Source: an uncultured Acetatifactor sp.
Lineage (GTDB): Bacteria; Bacillota; Clostridia; Lachnospirales; Lachnospiraceae
DNA length: 41,380 bases
Reading direction: 5' to 3'
Assembly (NCBI GenBank): GCA_934394515.1
Contig: CAKRRU010000007.1
Span: 1-41,380 of the forward strand
Both the position numbers and the translations under genes were made by a program. Below are positions 5,973 through 15,053 of the stretch, piece by piece (positions within the stretch are counted from its first letter, which is position 1; every line of letters begins with the position of its first letter). The notes beneath the pieces are model-generated. The model was not told the DNA's origin. It ran no database searches and saw only the letters and a list, made by a program, of their open reading frames with translations.

Positions 5973-8594
5973 TCATTGTTTCTGCCACAGCCAGGCATCC
6001 CAGAAACGTTCCACCTTTTTAGCTACTGTATCCACAGTCACCGGCTGCACCTGTTCCCACTCTCTCGGAAATAATCTCCTATAAGAATACTGTTGGAAAC
6101 GCTCATCCAACAAGACAATGACCCCCACATCCTCTGCCGTCCGGATCACACGCCCTGCCGCCTGCAATACCTTGTTCATTCCGGGATAACGGTAAGAATA
6201 ATCGAAGCCGTTTTCCCCACTTTCATCAAAGTAACCCTTAAGGATCTCACGCTCACATCCTACCTGCGGCAATCCGGTTCCCACTACAATAACACCGATC
6301 AGGCTGTCCTTCTTCAGGTCAATGCCCTCTCCGAAGATGCCTCCCAGCACGCAGAAGCCGATCAGGGTCTGTTCTTCTTCCTCCTCGATCTCCATGCCGA
6401 TCAGACTTTGCAGGTCACAGTCCTCATTTCCGCGGAAACGGTTCAGAAAGTATTCCCGTTCTTCCTCATTCATGGACTCCTGCTGGATGAGACATTCCTC
6501 TTCTTCCGTCATAAAATACTGTTCATAAATCTCATAAATATGGTTCATAAAAGAATAGGATGGGAAAAATACCATATAGTTGCCATGCCGGTTCTTCACC
6601 ACTTCATGAATATATCTGGCAATGTTGTAATATTCTTCCTGCGATCTCCTGGTGAACTTACTGGTCACATCCCCTGCGATCAATATGGTTCGCTTCTCAG
6701 GATCAAACACCGAATGGGCATACACCTCATAATCTTCCTTTTCTCCGCCCAACAGCTTTTTATAGTACTGAATCGGCAGAAAGGTAGCGGAAAACAGGAT
6801 CGTACTGCGCCCACGATGCATACATTCCTTCAGATTTTCCCCGGGATTGACGCAGAATAATTTAAGTTCAAAGCTGCCATCCTCGCACACTCTGGTATAT
6901 TTCACATAATTTTCGTTCTGTCTCTCATAAATATCCAGAAAATGACTGAGTTTGAAATAGAAATCCAACAGCTGCCCGCGTACCTCGGGGTCGGATTTCT
7001 CCTGCTCCTCCAGATAATCACTGATCACTCCGTGCAGCCTGGTCAGCGGCTGTACCAGCATATCGATATCTTCCACCAGCCGGTAACCGTCACAATCCCG
7101 TTTCATGGACAACAGCTGCGCATTGCACTTTTCCAGCAGCTGACTGATTCGCTCCGCATAACCTTCCCGTACAAAAATACTCTTACCGTCTGACTTTTTT
7201 AACTTTCGTCCCTTGATATATAATGAATCTGTCCCATCACTCTCCTGAAGCGGTACCACTTGCGGCAATTGATTCGACATCTCTGTCATTTCTAATGTCA
7301 TTTGACCGGAAACCTCGTATTTTTGCCGCTTTTTCAACGCTGCCTCTTCCATTTCCGACATGATTGTCTGTTTTATCTCCCGCTTCAGTTCCAGCAGATC
7401 TTCCTTGCGCAGAGGAGCACTGTACATCTCCCGTCCCCGCTCTAAGAGATTATGTGCCTCATCGATCAGAAATACATAATTGCCCTGACTGCCGTCTCCA
7501 AAGAACCGCTTCAGATAGACATGGGGATCAAAGAGGTAATTGTAATCTCCGATGATACCGTCGGCAAACAGGCTCAGATCCAGCCCGAATTCGAATGGGC
7601 ATACCTGATGTTTTCGGGCATACGCTTCTATTTTGCTTCTGGTAAAACTTTCTTCATGGGTCAGCAAGTCATAAATAGCATCATTTATCCGGTCAAAATG
7701 CCCCTTGGCATAAGGACACTGCACCGGATTACATTCCGTATGTCCCTGAAAGCAGATTTTCTCTTTTGCTGTCAGAATAATGCTCTTAAACCGCAATCCC
7801 CTTTCCCGTAACAATGAAAAAGTATCCTCCGCCACTGTCCGGGTAATCGTTTTGGCTGTGAGGTAAAACAGTTTATCCCCCATATCCTTCCCCATGGCCT
7901 TTACCGAAGGAAAAATCGTGGATATCGTCTTACCGACTCCTGTCGGAGCCTCCAGGAACAATTTTCTCTTATGATAAATAGTCCGGTACACATAACCGAC
8001 CAGCTCTTTCTGTCCGTCCCGATATTCAAAAGGGAATTGCAGCTCTGCAATGGACTGCTGCCGCAATTCTCTCCACTGCCAGGTGTAATCCGCCCATTTG
8101 CGATAATTACCGATCAATGTCTGAAACCAGACTTCCAGCGCTGCGAATTCAAAATCCTCATAAAAATAACGGATATCTTCCGTCTCTATATTACAATAGG
8201 TAAGCCGCACCCTGATATAGGGAAGCTCTTTCTGCAGACTGTACATGTAAGCATAGCATTTCGCCTGCGCAATATGCAGTGGCAGAGGTGCTTTCAGCTT
8301 CGCCAGATCCCGATAGGTTCCCTTGATCTCATCGATGGTGGTCTCCCCATTCTGCTCGATAATCCCATCGGCACGTCCCTCCACGATAATGACATAATTC
8401 TCCGTGGGATGAGTATATTTCAGTGCTACCTCAGCCTGATATTCCGCACCCATACGCCGCTGGATCATACGATGGATCCTGCTGCCCTCCTGCATGGCAT
8501 TCTCCGGAGATCCCTGTCTCCTGTCGTCGATGTCGCCACTGCGCAGGATAAACTCTACCAGACTGCGTACCGATATTCTGACCTCTCCTGCCAT
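5973..8594 (-). CDS. Fusion of Cas4-like PD-(D/E)XK nuclease and DinG/XPD-type iron-sulfur DNA helicase
   Basis: 873 residues. The N-terminal about 160 carry a RecB/Cas4-like nuclease: GRAD at 73-76, DEIKG at 88-92, then QAKCYAYMY (QxxxY type) near 110-118. The rest is a superfamily-2 helicase of the DinG/Rad3 group: Walker A APTGVGKT at 216-223, four cysteines for a 4Fe-4S cluster (281, 288, 293, 332), DEAH at 378-381 and motif VI QAAGRVIR near the C-terminus. Such proteins unwind 5'-tailed, forked or R-loop DNA, and the nuclease could trim it. GGAGG lies 9 nt before ATG 8594. It appears to be transcribed alone. All catalytic motifs look intact. Best name: ATP-dependent DNA helicase; the exact substrate is not known. 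Confidence 0.9.
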   Translation of the reverse strand: MAGEVRISVRSLVEFILRSGDIDDRRQGSPENAMQEGSRIHRMIQRRMGAEYQAEVALKYTHPTENYVIIVEGRADGIIEQNGETTIDEIKGTYRDLAKLKAPLPLHIAQAKCYAYMYSLQKELPYIRVRLTYCNIETEDIRYFYEDFEFAALEVWFQTLIGNYRKWADYTWQWRELRQQSIAELQFPFEYRDGQKELVGYVYRTIYHKRKLFLEAPTGVGKTISTIFPSVKAMGKDMGDKLFYLTAKTITRTVAEDTFSLLRERGLRFKSIILTAKEKICFQGHTECNPVQCPYAKGHFDRINDAIYDLLTHEESFTRSKIEAYARKHQVCPFEFGLDLSLFADGIIGDYNYLFDPHVYLKRFFGDGSQGNYVFLIDEAHNLLERGREMYSAPLRKEDLLELKREIKQTIMSEMEEAALKKRQKYEVSGQMTLEMTEMSNQLPQVVPLQESDGTDSLYIKGRKLKKSDGKSIFVREGYAERISQLLEKCNAQLLSMKRDCDGYRLVEDIDMLVQPLTRLHGVISDYLEEQEKSDPEVRGQLLDFYFKLSHFLDIYERQNENYVKYTRVCEDGSFELKLFCVNPGENLKECMHRGRSTILFSATFLPIQYYKKLLGGEKEDYEVYAHSVFDPEKRTILIAGDVTSKFTRRSQEEYYNIARYIHEVVKNRHGNYMVFFPSYSFMNHIYEIYEQYFMTEEEECLIQQESMNEEEREYFLNRFRGNEDCDLQSLIGMEIEEEEEQTLIGFCVLGGIFGEGIDLKKDSLIGVIVVGTGLPQVGCEREILKGYFDESGENGFDYSYRYPGMNKVLQAAGRVIRTAEDVGVIVLLDERFQQYSYRRLFPREWEQVQPVTVDTVAKKVERFWDAWLWQKQ

Positions 8595-8711
8595 ATGGCT
8601 TCACCTCCCTTACTATTCATACAGGCTGTGACGCTTCAGGTTTTCAAGTGATTGCGGCACTCGTTAAGTCTGCATGAAAGCATGCGTTTTCTCTCTGCTT
8701 ACAAAAATAAA

Positions 8712-8750
8712 ACTACCCAGGTAAATAGTACTCTATCTTACCTGGGTAGT
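8712..8750 (-). terminator. Rho-independent terminator of the HPr-like gene
   Basis: Arms ACTACCCAGGTAA (8712-8724) and TTACCTGGGTAGT (8738-8750) make a perfect 13-bp stem with a 13-nt loop. On the minus strand it is followed by TTTTATTTTTG, about 50 bp past the stop of the gene at 8801. Confidence 0.85.
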
Positions 8751-8800
8751 CAAATCACATTCTGTTGTGCCGAAACCTGTCAGCCAATTCACATATTATA

Positions 8801-9025
8801 TTAACATGCAATTGCACACTGTTTCAGCATCTCTTCGAATTTATCATTGTAGCCGTCATAAGATACGGTCAACGGCTTCGTGAAATCCAATCCATACACT
8901 CCAAGGAATGATTTGGCATCGATTACGTATCTGTTATAGCATATATCAATATCAAAATCACACTTTGAAGCTACATCAACAAAATGCTTCACGTCTTCAG
9001 GTGTCAAACGGATCGTCTTTAACAT
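8801..9025 (-). CDS. HPr-like protein lacking the active-site histidine
   Basis: 74 residues. The core YVIDAKSFLGVYGLDFTKPLT aligns with the HPr segment around regulatory Ser46 (NLKSIMGVMSL), here Ser39. The N-terminal GxHARPA loop with His15, which accepts phosphate from Enzyme I, is missing; about six residues are deleted and TPEDVKHF stands in its place (His14 does not align with His15). It therefore cannot be a normal PTS phosphocarrier. By analogy with Crh of Bacillus, which keeps Ser46 but has lost His15, it may be a purely regulatory partner of HPr kinase and CcpA, though Lachnospiraceae carry many such proteins of unknown role. Strong GGAAGGA site before ATG 9025; own promoter and terminator, so monocistronic. 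Confidence 0.75.
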   Translation of the reverse strand: MLKTIRLTPEDVKHFVDVASKCDFDIDICYNRYVIDAKSFLGVYGLDFTKPLTVSYDGYNDKFEEMLKQCAIAC

Positions 9026-9096
9026 TTCTGGTTCCTTCCTTTCAATAGTAAAAACAAAACCCGGAGAGCTCTCTCCTTACATCTTAAATCATTACT

Positions 9097-9124
9097 ATTA
9101 TAGCCAAACAAACCCAAATGTAAA
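9097..9124 (-). promoter_or_regulatory. Sigma-A promoter of the HPr-like gene
   Basis: TTTACA (9124-9119) and TATAAT (9102-9097) are 16 nt apart on the minus strand. The leader of about 65 nt contains GGAGA/TCTCC pairing followed by GGGTTTTGTTTTT, which could act as a small attenuator. Confidence 0.75.
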
Positions 9125-9278
9125 GCTATTTTTTTCTTCGAAAAAGTGCACATTTTAGCCGTTTTTACCATGTTGTTATCATTTTCACAATAGAAAAGCT
9201 TCTTACGGAAAACCTTTTCGGCGTTTTGTATATTCGTTACGTTACCGCGATAAAATCAAAATCCCAATTTAGCGAATT

Positions 9279-10046
9279 TTACCGAAATTCCACCATATAT
9301 TCTTGGAACCGAAGCGGTAGCATATTTCTCTGTAATTCCCTGTTTTCGCGCTCTTTTATGGCTATTGTATGACAGAAGGAACGGAAAAGTTCCCGATACT
9401 TAAGCTCTGCCCCGGTCAGTCTCTCTGTCTCCGGTCTTACTTTCTCCCAGACATCCCTCCCCTGCAAGATATACCAGGGTCTCCCTGCAGGATGTACCCC
9501 GAACAGATATCTCCCGGCGTCAAACAGCAGGAAATCTTCCATTGGAAATCGATCCGCAAAATGTACCATTAAAAAGGTCAGGATATTATTCTTCGGACAG
9601 ATCTTAGCATACAATATCTCACTCTCCAGTTCTTCGAACCGCGCAAATCCTCTCAGATGATCATATTCCCGACCGGCTCCTCTTGCCAGACTGAAAGTCT
9701 GGTTCACATACGGATCCGCCAGAGCGTCCAGAAGATGACCTGCCCGGGTCTTCTCCGCAAGCCCCCTGGCTATGGTACGATACACTGCCTGCGCTTTCTC
9801 CGGTGCAGGGGAAGAAAGTGCCAGACACAGGCTTTCATAATCTTCCTCTCCAAATTTCCTTTTCAGGGTACGAATGACTTTCACAGTTTTCTCCGGATTC
9901 GGAATTACCTCTACAGATTCTGAAAACAGAAGGTTTTCATCTATTGTCGTAACCATCGTGTCGCGGATATCTGAGTGATCCTGATACGTATTATAAATTG
10001 CGGTAAATATTCCTTCCAGGGAATCTTCACAATGGTATATCCTCAT
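9279..10046 (-). CDS. TIGR03915-family (DUF4130) putative DNA metabolism protein
   Basis: 255 residues starting MRIYHCEDSLEGIFTAIY, the typical opening of the DUF4130/TIGR03915 family, a conserved partner of the radical-SAM protein encoded just upstream. In other bacteria DUF4130 is fused to a uracil-DNA-glycosylase-family domain, which points to base repair or modification; no such domain is present here. Middle and C-terminal hallmarks are GREYDHLRGFARF, DRFPMEDFLLFDA and QRNMLPLRFQEYM. I chose ATG 10046 because AAAGGTGG lies 7 nt before it; the frame stays open 66 codons further but would run through the spacer to the radical-SAM gene. It lies 127 bp downstream of that gene and is probably cotranscribed with it. 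Biochemical activity unknown. Confidence 0.85.
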   Translation of the reverse strand: MRIYHCEDSLEGIFTAIYNTYQDHSDIRDTMVTTIDENLLFSESVEVIPNPEKTVKVIRTLKRKFGEEDYESLCLALSSPAPEKAQAVYRTIARGLAEKTRAGHLLDALADPYVNQTFSLARGAGREYDHLRGFARFEELESEILYAKICPKNNILTFLMVHFADRFPMEDFLLFDAGRYLFGVHPAGRPWYILQGRDVWEKVRPETERLTGAELKYRELFRSFCHTIAIKERENRELQRNMLPLRFQEYMVEFR

Positions 10047-10173
10047 CTGTTCACCACCTTTCCATCTCACAACTGTTAATTCCGTTTTTGAAACCATTGC
10101 ACTCTTATGTTCTCGGCATTTCAACCGGCAAGTGCCTATGTCAAAAAAATTATTTTTCCATACCTGCCTGCGT

Positions 10174-11526
10174 TTACAGTTCTCCCGCCGCAGCAGGCAG
10201 AATCTCCTCCATCTGCACCGGCACGTTAAAGCTTGCATCGTCAAACAAAGTCATCTGACGGTAACTCATGCCGTCACTTCCAAACCGGATACGTTCACCG
10301 GCATCCGTCAGATTCCGCACAATATAATCCTCTTCCAACTTCGTAGGATACATCATTCTCCCATTACACGTAATAAAATAAACCGCCCTCTTTAACACCA
10401 CGCCAAGCTTTTTTAAATCCGCAAATGTTAAATTGCAGGATCTTCTGGCGCTTAAAATCCTCCGTGCACTCTTCACTCCGATTCCCGGTACACGTAATAG
10501 GTTCTCATAAGCTGCTCTGTTGATTTCTACCGGAAAACATTCCAGATGTCTGACCGCCCAGTCTTCCTTCGGATCCAGCATCACGTTAAAAAACGGTCTC
10601 TTTTCATCCAACAGTTCCTCTGCGCGAAATCCATAGAACCGAAGCAGCCAGTCCGCCTGATACAGACGATGCTCTCGTAAAAGCGGCGGTCCTCCGGGAA
10701 GTGCCGGCAGACTCTTATCCTCGTTTACTTTCACAAAAGCGGAATAAAACACTCTCTTTAGCTCAAACTTCTGATATAAATTCTCCGCTACATTTAATAT
10801 CTGATAATCCGTCTCCGGTGTCGCCCCTATGATCATCTGGGTCGACTGCCCGCCTCCCACAAAGGTAGGACTTTTCCGGTAGAGGATCAATTCCTCTTTA
10901 TTTGCATGGATCGTATTCTGAATCTGCCGCATGGGCGTCAGAATATTCTTCCGATGCTTGTTCGGCGCCAGCGTGCGCAGTCCGTCCGCCGTGGGCAATT
11001 CCAGGTTCACGCTCATACGGTCTGCCAGATATCCCATTTTCTCAATGAGATCGGCATCCGCACCCGGGATTCCCTTCACATGGACATAGCCGTTAAAATG
11101 ATACTTGTTGCGCAACAGCCAGATCGTGCGGTACAAAAGTTCCATGGTAAAGTCCGGATTCTGTAGTATTCCGGAACTTAAGAACAGTCCTTCAATATAA
11201 TTCCGTCTGTAAAACTGCATGGTCAGCGTACAGATTTCCTCCGGTGTAAACGTAGCTCTGGGAACATCGTTCGACTTCCGGTTCAGACAATATTTACAAT
11301 CGTAGATACATTCATTCGTCATGAGGATCTTAAGCAAAGAGATACATCTGCCGTCCGAAGAAAAGCTGTGACAAATGCCCGCAGCCGCACAATTTCCCAT
11401 ATGCTTTCCGTCTCCCTTACGGTCCACGCCGCTGGAGGTGCAGGCCACATCATACTTCGCCGCATCCGTCAGAATCTCCAGCTTCTGCATCACAGATTGC
11501 TCTCCTGCCTGTACTAAATATTCCAT
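10174..11526 (-). CDS. TIGR03916-family radical SAM protein, putative DNA modification/repair
   Basis: 450 residues. The radical-SAM cluster motif CIYDCKYC (Cys73, Cys77, Cys80) follows an N-terminal segment with further cysteines (29, 46, 52, 61), and the C-terminal part holds a helix-hairpin-helix, LLRVPGIGVKSARRIL, which binds DNA backbone. This matches TIGR03916, the radical-SAM protein linked to uracil-DNA-glycosylase-family/DUF4130 proteins; a spore-photoproduct-lyase-like repair chemistry has been guessed but not shown. Start ATG 11526 has AGAAGGA 5 nt upstream; in-frame codons back to 11610 lack a site. First gene of the two-gene unit with the DUF4130 gene. The upstream promoter carries LexA-type boxes, tying expression to DNA damage. 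Confidence 0.88.
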   Translation of the reverse strand: MEYLVQAGEQSVMQKLEILTDAAKYDVACTSSGVDRKGDGKHMGNCAAAGICHSFSSDGRCISLLKILMTNECIYDCKYCLNRKSNDVPRATFTPEEICTLTMQFYRRNYIEGLFLSSGILQNPDFTMELLYRTIWLLRNKYHFNGYVHVKGIPGADADLIEKMGYLADRMSVNLELPTADGLRTLAPNKHRKNILTPMRQIQNTIHANKEELILYRKSPTFVGGGQSTQMIIGATPETDYQILNVAENLYQKFELKRVFYSAFVKVNEDKSLPALPGGPPLLREHRLYQADWLLRFYGFRAEELLDEKRPFFNVMLDPKEDWAVRHLECFPVEINRAAYENLLRVPGIGVKSARRILSARRSCNLTFADLKKLGVVLKRAVYFITCNGRMMYPTKLEEDYIVRNLTDAGERIRFGSDGMSYRQMTLFDDASFNVPVQMEEILPAAAGEL

Positions 11527-11707
11527 ACGTTTCCTTCTTCCCTGAAATGTCATAAAACTTCTTAAAATAAATAATTTCTTAATAGGCACTTTTAATAAAA
11601 AGCTTTTCATATGATAAAAAGCTTATATCTCTTTTCATAATACAAAATTTTTTTAATCAATATGAATCTCCATAGAAATCATCTTTGCCTGTTCTATTCT
11701 TTTGATC

Positions 11708-11762
11708 AGAACATTCGTTCTGTATTTGTATATAAAATAGCACATATGTTCGATTTTTGCAA
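11708..11762 (-). promoter_or_regulatory. Promoter with two LexA (SOS) boxes ahead of the radical-SAM/DUF4130 operon
   Basis: Minus-strand TTGCAA (11762-11757) and TATTTT (11739-11734) are 17 nt apart. The spacer contains CGAACATATGTGC (11752-11740), one base off the Gram-positive LexA consensus CGAAC-N4-GTTCG in its core. A second box, AGAACATTCGTTCT (11708-11721) with perfect GAAC-N4-GTTC, sits just after the expected transcription start. Boxes at -10/-35 and at the start are classic repressor positions. Leader about 200 nt. Confidence 0.65.
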
Positions 11763-11787
11763 GTGGTTATTTTTTCCGAAAAAAGGG

Positions 11788-11863
11788 TTGCAAAATAACG
11801 CATTTCGCTGTTAAATAGTATAGGAGATTTTTTCTTTTTTTAGTACGCAGCCGCCCGGGCGGC
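11788..11863 (+). promoter_or_regulatory. Probable asnA promoter and leader palindrome
   Basis: TTGCAA (11788-11793) and TTAAAT (11811-11816) are 17 nt apart. The leader contains a 14-bp palindrome GCCGCCCGGGCGGC (11850-11863) just before the ribosome site GAGAGG (11869-11874). Confidence 0.5.
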
Positions 11864-11879
11864 AGAATGAGAGGTCAGT

Positions 11880-12890
11880 ATGTCAAATATTGTCATACCT
11901 AAAAATTACAAGTCTTCCCTGAACCTGTACGAGACACAGGTTGCCATCAAGACAGTGAAAGACTTTTTCCAGGGATTATTATCAGAGCGTCTGCACCTGC
12001 TGCGTGTATCTGCTCCCTTGTTTGTAGATCCCACATCCGGACTGAATGATAATTTAAACGGTGTGGAACGTCCCGTGAATTTCCATATTGCTGCGCAGGG
12101 AGACCGTGAGGCAGAGATCGTACAGTCTCTGGCCAAATGGAAGCGTTATGCATTGCAGAAATACGGTTTTAAGCCCGGTGAAGGTCTCTATACCGATATG
12201 AGTGCCATCCGTCAGGATGAAGAGACCGACAACATCCATTCCATCTATGTGGATCAGTGGGACTGGGAGAAGATCATCACCAAGGAAGAGCGGAATCTGG
12301 AGACTCTGAAAGAGACTGTCTGTACCGTATACAAGGTTCTGCGCAAGACTGAGAAATATATGTCCATTCATTATGATTACATTGAGGAGATCCTTCCTCA
12401 TGACATTTTCTTCGTAACCACCAGTGAGCTGGAAGAAATGTTCCCCGACTACTCTCCGAAGGAGCGGGAATACTACATTGCCAAGGCGAAGGGCGCTGTC
12501 TGCATCATGCAGATCGGTGAGACCTTAGAGAACGGCAAGCCTCACGACGGTCGTGCTCCGGACTACGATGACTGGAGTCTGAACGCTGATATCGTGGTAT
12601 ATTATCCTGTTCTGGATATCGCTTTGGAGCTGTCCAGCATGGGTATCCGTGTGGACAAAAAAGCATTGCTTGAGCAGTTACAGAAGGCAGGCTGCCCCGA
12701 ACGTGCAGAACTTCCTTACCACAAAGCAGTCATAAACGGCGAGCTTCCCTTTACCATCGGCGGTGGTATCGGCCAGTCCCGTATCTGCATGTTCTTCTTA
12801 AGAAAAGCTCACATCGGTGAAGTACAGTGCTCCCTGTGGTCTGACGAAGTTATGAAGATTGCAGAAGAAAACGGATTACAGCTGTTGTAA
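11880..12890 (+). CDS. asnA: Aspartate-ammonia ligase (asparagine synthetase A)
   Basis: Makes free L-asparagine from aspartate, ammonia and ATP. The 336-residue product fits the family (about 330), with the standard N-terminus SSLNLYETQVAIKTVKDFF, the LFVDPTSGLNDNLNG segment, LYTDMSAIRQDE, and the C-terminal GGGIGQSRICMF, all of the class-II-synthetase-like fold shared with AspRS. AGAGG lies about 6 nt before ATG 11880. It is monocistronic: divergent from the radical-SAM operon and closed by a strong terminator. Notably the same window carries aspS-gatCAB, an alternative tRNA-bound route to asparagine. No oddities in the sequence. Confidence 0.97.
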   Translation: MSNIVIPKNYKSSLNLYETQVAIKTVKDFFQGLLSERLHLLRVSAPLFVDPTSGLNDNLNGVERPVNFHIAAQGDREAEIVQSLAKWKRYALQKYGFKPGEGLYTDMSAIRQDEETDNIHSIYVDQWDWEKIITKEERNLETLKETVCTVYKVLRKTEKYMSIHYDYIEEILPHDIFFVTTSELEEMFPDYSPKEREYYIAKAKGAVCIMQIGETLENGKPHDGRAPDYDDWSLNADIVVYYPVLDIALELSSMGIRVDKKALLEQLQKAGCPERAELPYHKAVINGELPFTIGGGIGQSRICMFFLRKAHIGEVQCSLWSDEVMKIAEENGLQLL

Positions 12891-12953
12891 AATAACCACA
12901 ATACGCAAATAACACGCAAGATTGTTATTCATGAAAGCTCTTAAAAGGTTAAT

Positions 12954-12996
12954 AAAAACCCCGGTATACATTAACGTGTATTCCGGGGTTTTTATT
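12954..12996. terminator. Bidirectional terminator between asnA and the convergent membrane protein gene
   Basis: AAAAACCCCGG (12954-12964) and CCGGGGTTTTT (12983-12993) pair around further partly paired TATACA/TGTATT. T tracts follow on both strands. Confidence 0.9.
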
Positions 12997-13010
12997 ATAG
13001 TATCTAACGC

Positions 13011-15053
13011 TTATTCATAAATCACGAATTTCTCATTTTCAAAAGTCTTCTCATATCCGTACGCTTCCATGAACTCCCCGATCAACAATAGCTTCGGATG
13101 ATCCACGATCAGACTGCGCTCTTTTTCCGTAGGCTGCAATGCTTCCAGCGCGGTCTCTCCCGCTTCCAGATATGCGGCATATTTTTTCTCCAGCAGCACC
13201 ACCGGACGATACGATGTATCCACATCCATCCTCTCCTGCATTTCCTGCATGTCCAGTTCTAACTGCCCCATCTGATAGGAATCCAGATCCGGCCAGGGAT
13301 TGAATGCCGCCGGCATCTGCAGATAATAAGACAACGCCGGAATCTGTCCGTAGAGCAATACCTCCTTTCCTGTAAGCCCCTGTGCGTTGACATATTCCGA
13401 GATCTCCTGCATCCAGCCGGCTCGCTCCTTACTCATCCACACACCCTTCAAAGTCTCATTATTCGTCACCTGTGCGTTAAGATCCTGCACACCGGTACCT
13501 TCCGCGAATACAAAGCTTCTGCCAAACAGCACCACCTGTACAAAGAACAACAGGAAAAATCCGCCGAACAGACATTTTGCCGGAATTGCCGACACCCACA
13601 GCTTCTTCCACTGAAAGCCCTTCACCAATTTACAGAACCGCCAGAACTGCCAGAACACATAAGGCAACGCCAGGAACAGATTGTTCATGCTGGGATAGAG
13701 CTTATTATTACTGCCAAGCGATGTAATCAGTACGATTAAAAAGATGAGTCCGCTGATCAGCTTCTCTTCCTTCGGCGCTGACGGCGTAAAGATCCGCCAG
13801 AGCGCTGTCAGCAGCGTGATCGTAAGGAAGGTCACGCCCGGCCAGATAATCGCACCGTAATTCGTATACTCCGTCGCACAGAACCCCTGTCGGTAGAGCC
13901 AGAACACCATCACTGCTGCAATCAACGCACTGCCTGCCCATTCCAGAATCCGCAACGCTTTTTCCGCGGTATCCTTTCCACCGGCGGAACCGATCAAATG
14001 CAATACAGCCGCTGCAATCATTCCTGCTGCCGGGAACACGCACATCCGTATCTCCCAGTACAGATTCTGAAAATACCAGTCAAACATGCCCATGATCATG
14101 GACTTAGCCGTGTAATCCGTTGCCACCTCTGTCATGGAAAACAGGCGCATAATGCCGTTCACATACGCGCCCATGCCATAACGGATCTGAATGAAGCCGA
14201 ATAATATAAGCAATGCCGTAAGATACCCTGCCAGACACATGCCGGTATTCTGCAATAATTTTCTGCGTAGTTTCACGCCTGCCGCTTTTTTTCGTGCTTT
14301 CTGTTCATCCGTCTTTGAGTTTTCCATGGAAAAGTCCATGGACTGCCCGGAATTGCTTACGCCGGATTTTACAGAATCGTTTTCCTCAGACTTTCCGATA
14401 TTTTTTTCCGTGGCCTGTCGGGAGCTTTTCACGATTTCCCTGCGCTCTTCCAGATAACAGATCATCCCGTAAGCCCACACGCCTACGATCATAGCTGCCT
14501 CCGGCAGATTGGAAAACCTTGCCAGCACATTGCAGCCCAGCGCGATTCCCGCTGCGAACAGGAAACGCTTCTTTCCGCCGGACAGTCCCAGATACAGACA
14601 GATTGCAGCGATCAGGAAAAAAACATACGTCACATAGTTATAAAAAGAGCCCGTAGGACACCAACAGAAGCTGACCGCCGCAAATTCCCCCAGAAATGCG
14701 ATTCCTGCCGGCATGTGCAGCGCCTTCGTACAAAAATAATATCCCAGAAGTGCCAACAGGCTGATGCTCAGTCCGGTATAAAAATTCATGCCGATCAACG
14801 TCTTCGCTCCCGGCAACAGACTGAAGAAATGTCCGATTGCTGTGGTCAGATACGTGGAAAACAGCCACATCGGATCCATGTGCTGTGTTCCCATATATTC
14901 AAAATTCGCATAACCGTAGCCGGTATCCCACAGATCCAGTCCCCAGTTAATATGTCTGAGCGGATACAGCACCAGAACCGCCACAAATACAAATTCCCAC
15001 AAGCGTTTCTGCTTACAGATCGTTTCCGCACCGTTTTTTATTGTCTTCTTCAC
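13011..15053 (-). CDS. Polytopic membrane protein, probable GT-C-type glycosyltransferase
   Basis: 680 residues with about 11-12 hydrophobic segments and a soluble C-terminal part of about 130 residues. The first external loop reads INWGLDLWDTGYGYANFEYMG; an acidic residue in this loop is a habit of GT-C polyprenyl-sugar-dependent transferases, but I see no stricter signature, so this is a fold-level guess. Residues about 196-261 form a Lys/Ser/Glu-rich cytoplasmic insert between membrane segments. Its ATG 15053 overlaps the stop of the upstream acyltransferase by 4 bp (ATGA), so the two are translationally coupled and likely modify the same cell-surface glycan. Shares the bidirectional terminator with asnA. 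Confidence 0.7.
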   Translation of the reverse strand: MKKTIKNGAETICKQKRLWEFVFVAVLVLYPLRHINWGLDLWDTGYGYANFEYMGTQHMDPMWLFSTYLTTAIGHFFSLLPGAKTLIGMNFYTGLSISLLALLGYYFCTKALHMPAGIAFLGEFAAVSFCWCPTGSFYNYVTYVFFLIAAICLYLGLSGGKKRFLFAAGIALGCNVLARFSNLPEAAMIVGVWAYGMICYLEERREIVKSSRQATEKNIGKSEENDSVKSGVSNSGQSMDFSMENSKTDEQKARKKAAGVKLRRKLLQNTGMCLAGYLTALLILFGFIQIRYGMGAYVNGIMRLFSMTEVATDYTAKSMIMGMFDWYFQNLYWEIRMCVFPAAGMIAAAVLHLIGSAGGKDTAEKALRILEWAGSALIAAVMVFWLYRQGFCATEYTNYGAIIWPGVTFLTITLLTALWRIFTPSAPKEEKLISGLIFLIVLITSLGSNNKLYPSMNNLFLALPYVFWQFWRFCKLVKGFQWKKLWVSAIPAKCLFGGFFLLFFVQVVLFGRSFVFAEGTGVQDLNAQVTNNETLKGVWMSKERAGWMQEISEYVNAQGLTGKEVLLYGQIPALSYYLQMPAAFNPWPDLDSYQMGQLELDMQEMQERMDVDTSYRPVVLLEKKYAAYLEAGETALEALQPTEKERSLIVDHPKLLLIGEFMEAYGYEKTFENEKFVIYE

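Noticed and set aside
8712..8750. Perfect 13-bp inverted repeat as a MITE end or operator
   Set aside because: Its position after a stop codon and the T tract on the minus strand fit an intrinsic terminator.
10047..10244. 66 extra N-terminal codons for the DUF4130 protein
   Set aside because: The stretch is Arg/Cys-rich, unlike the family, overlaps the radical-SAM gene end, and ATG 10046 has a strong ribosome site.
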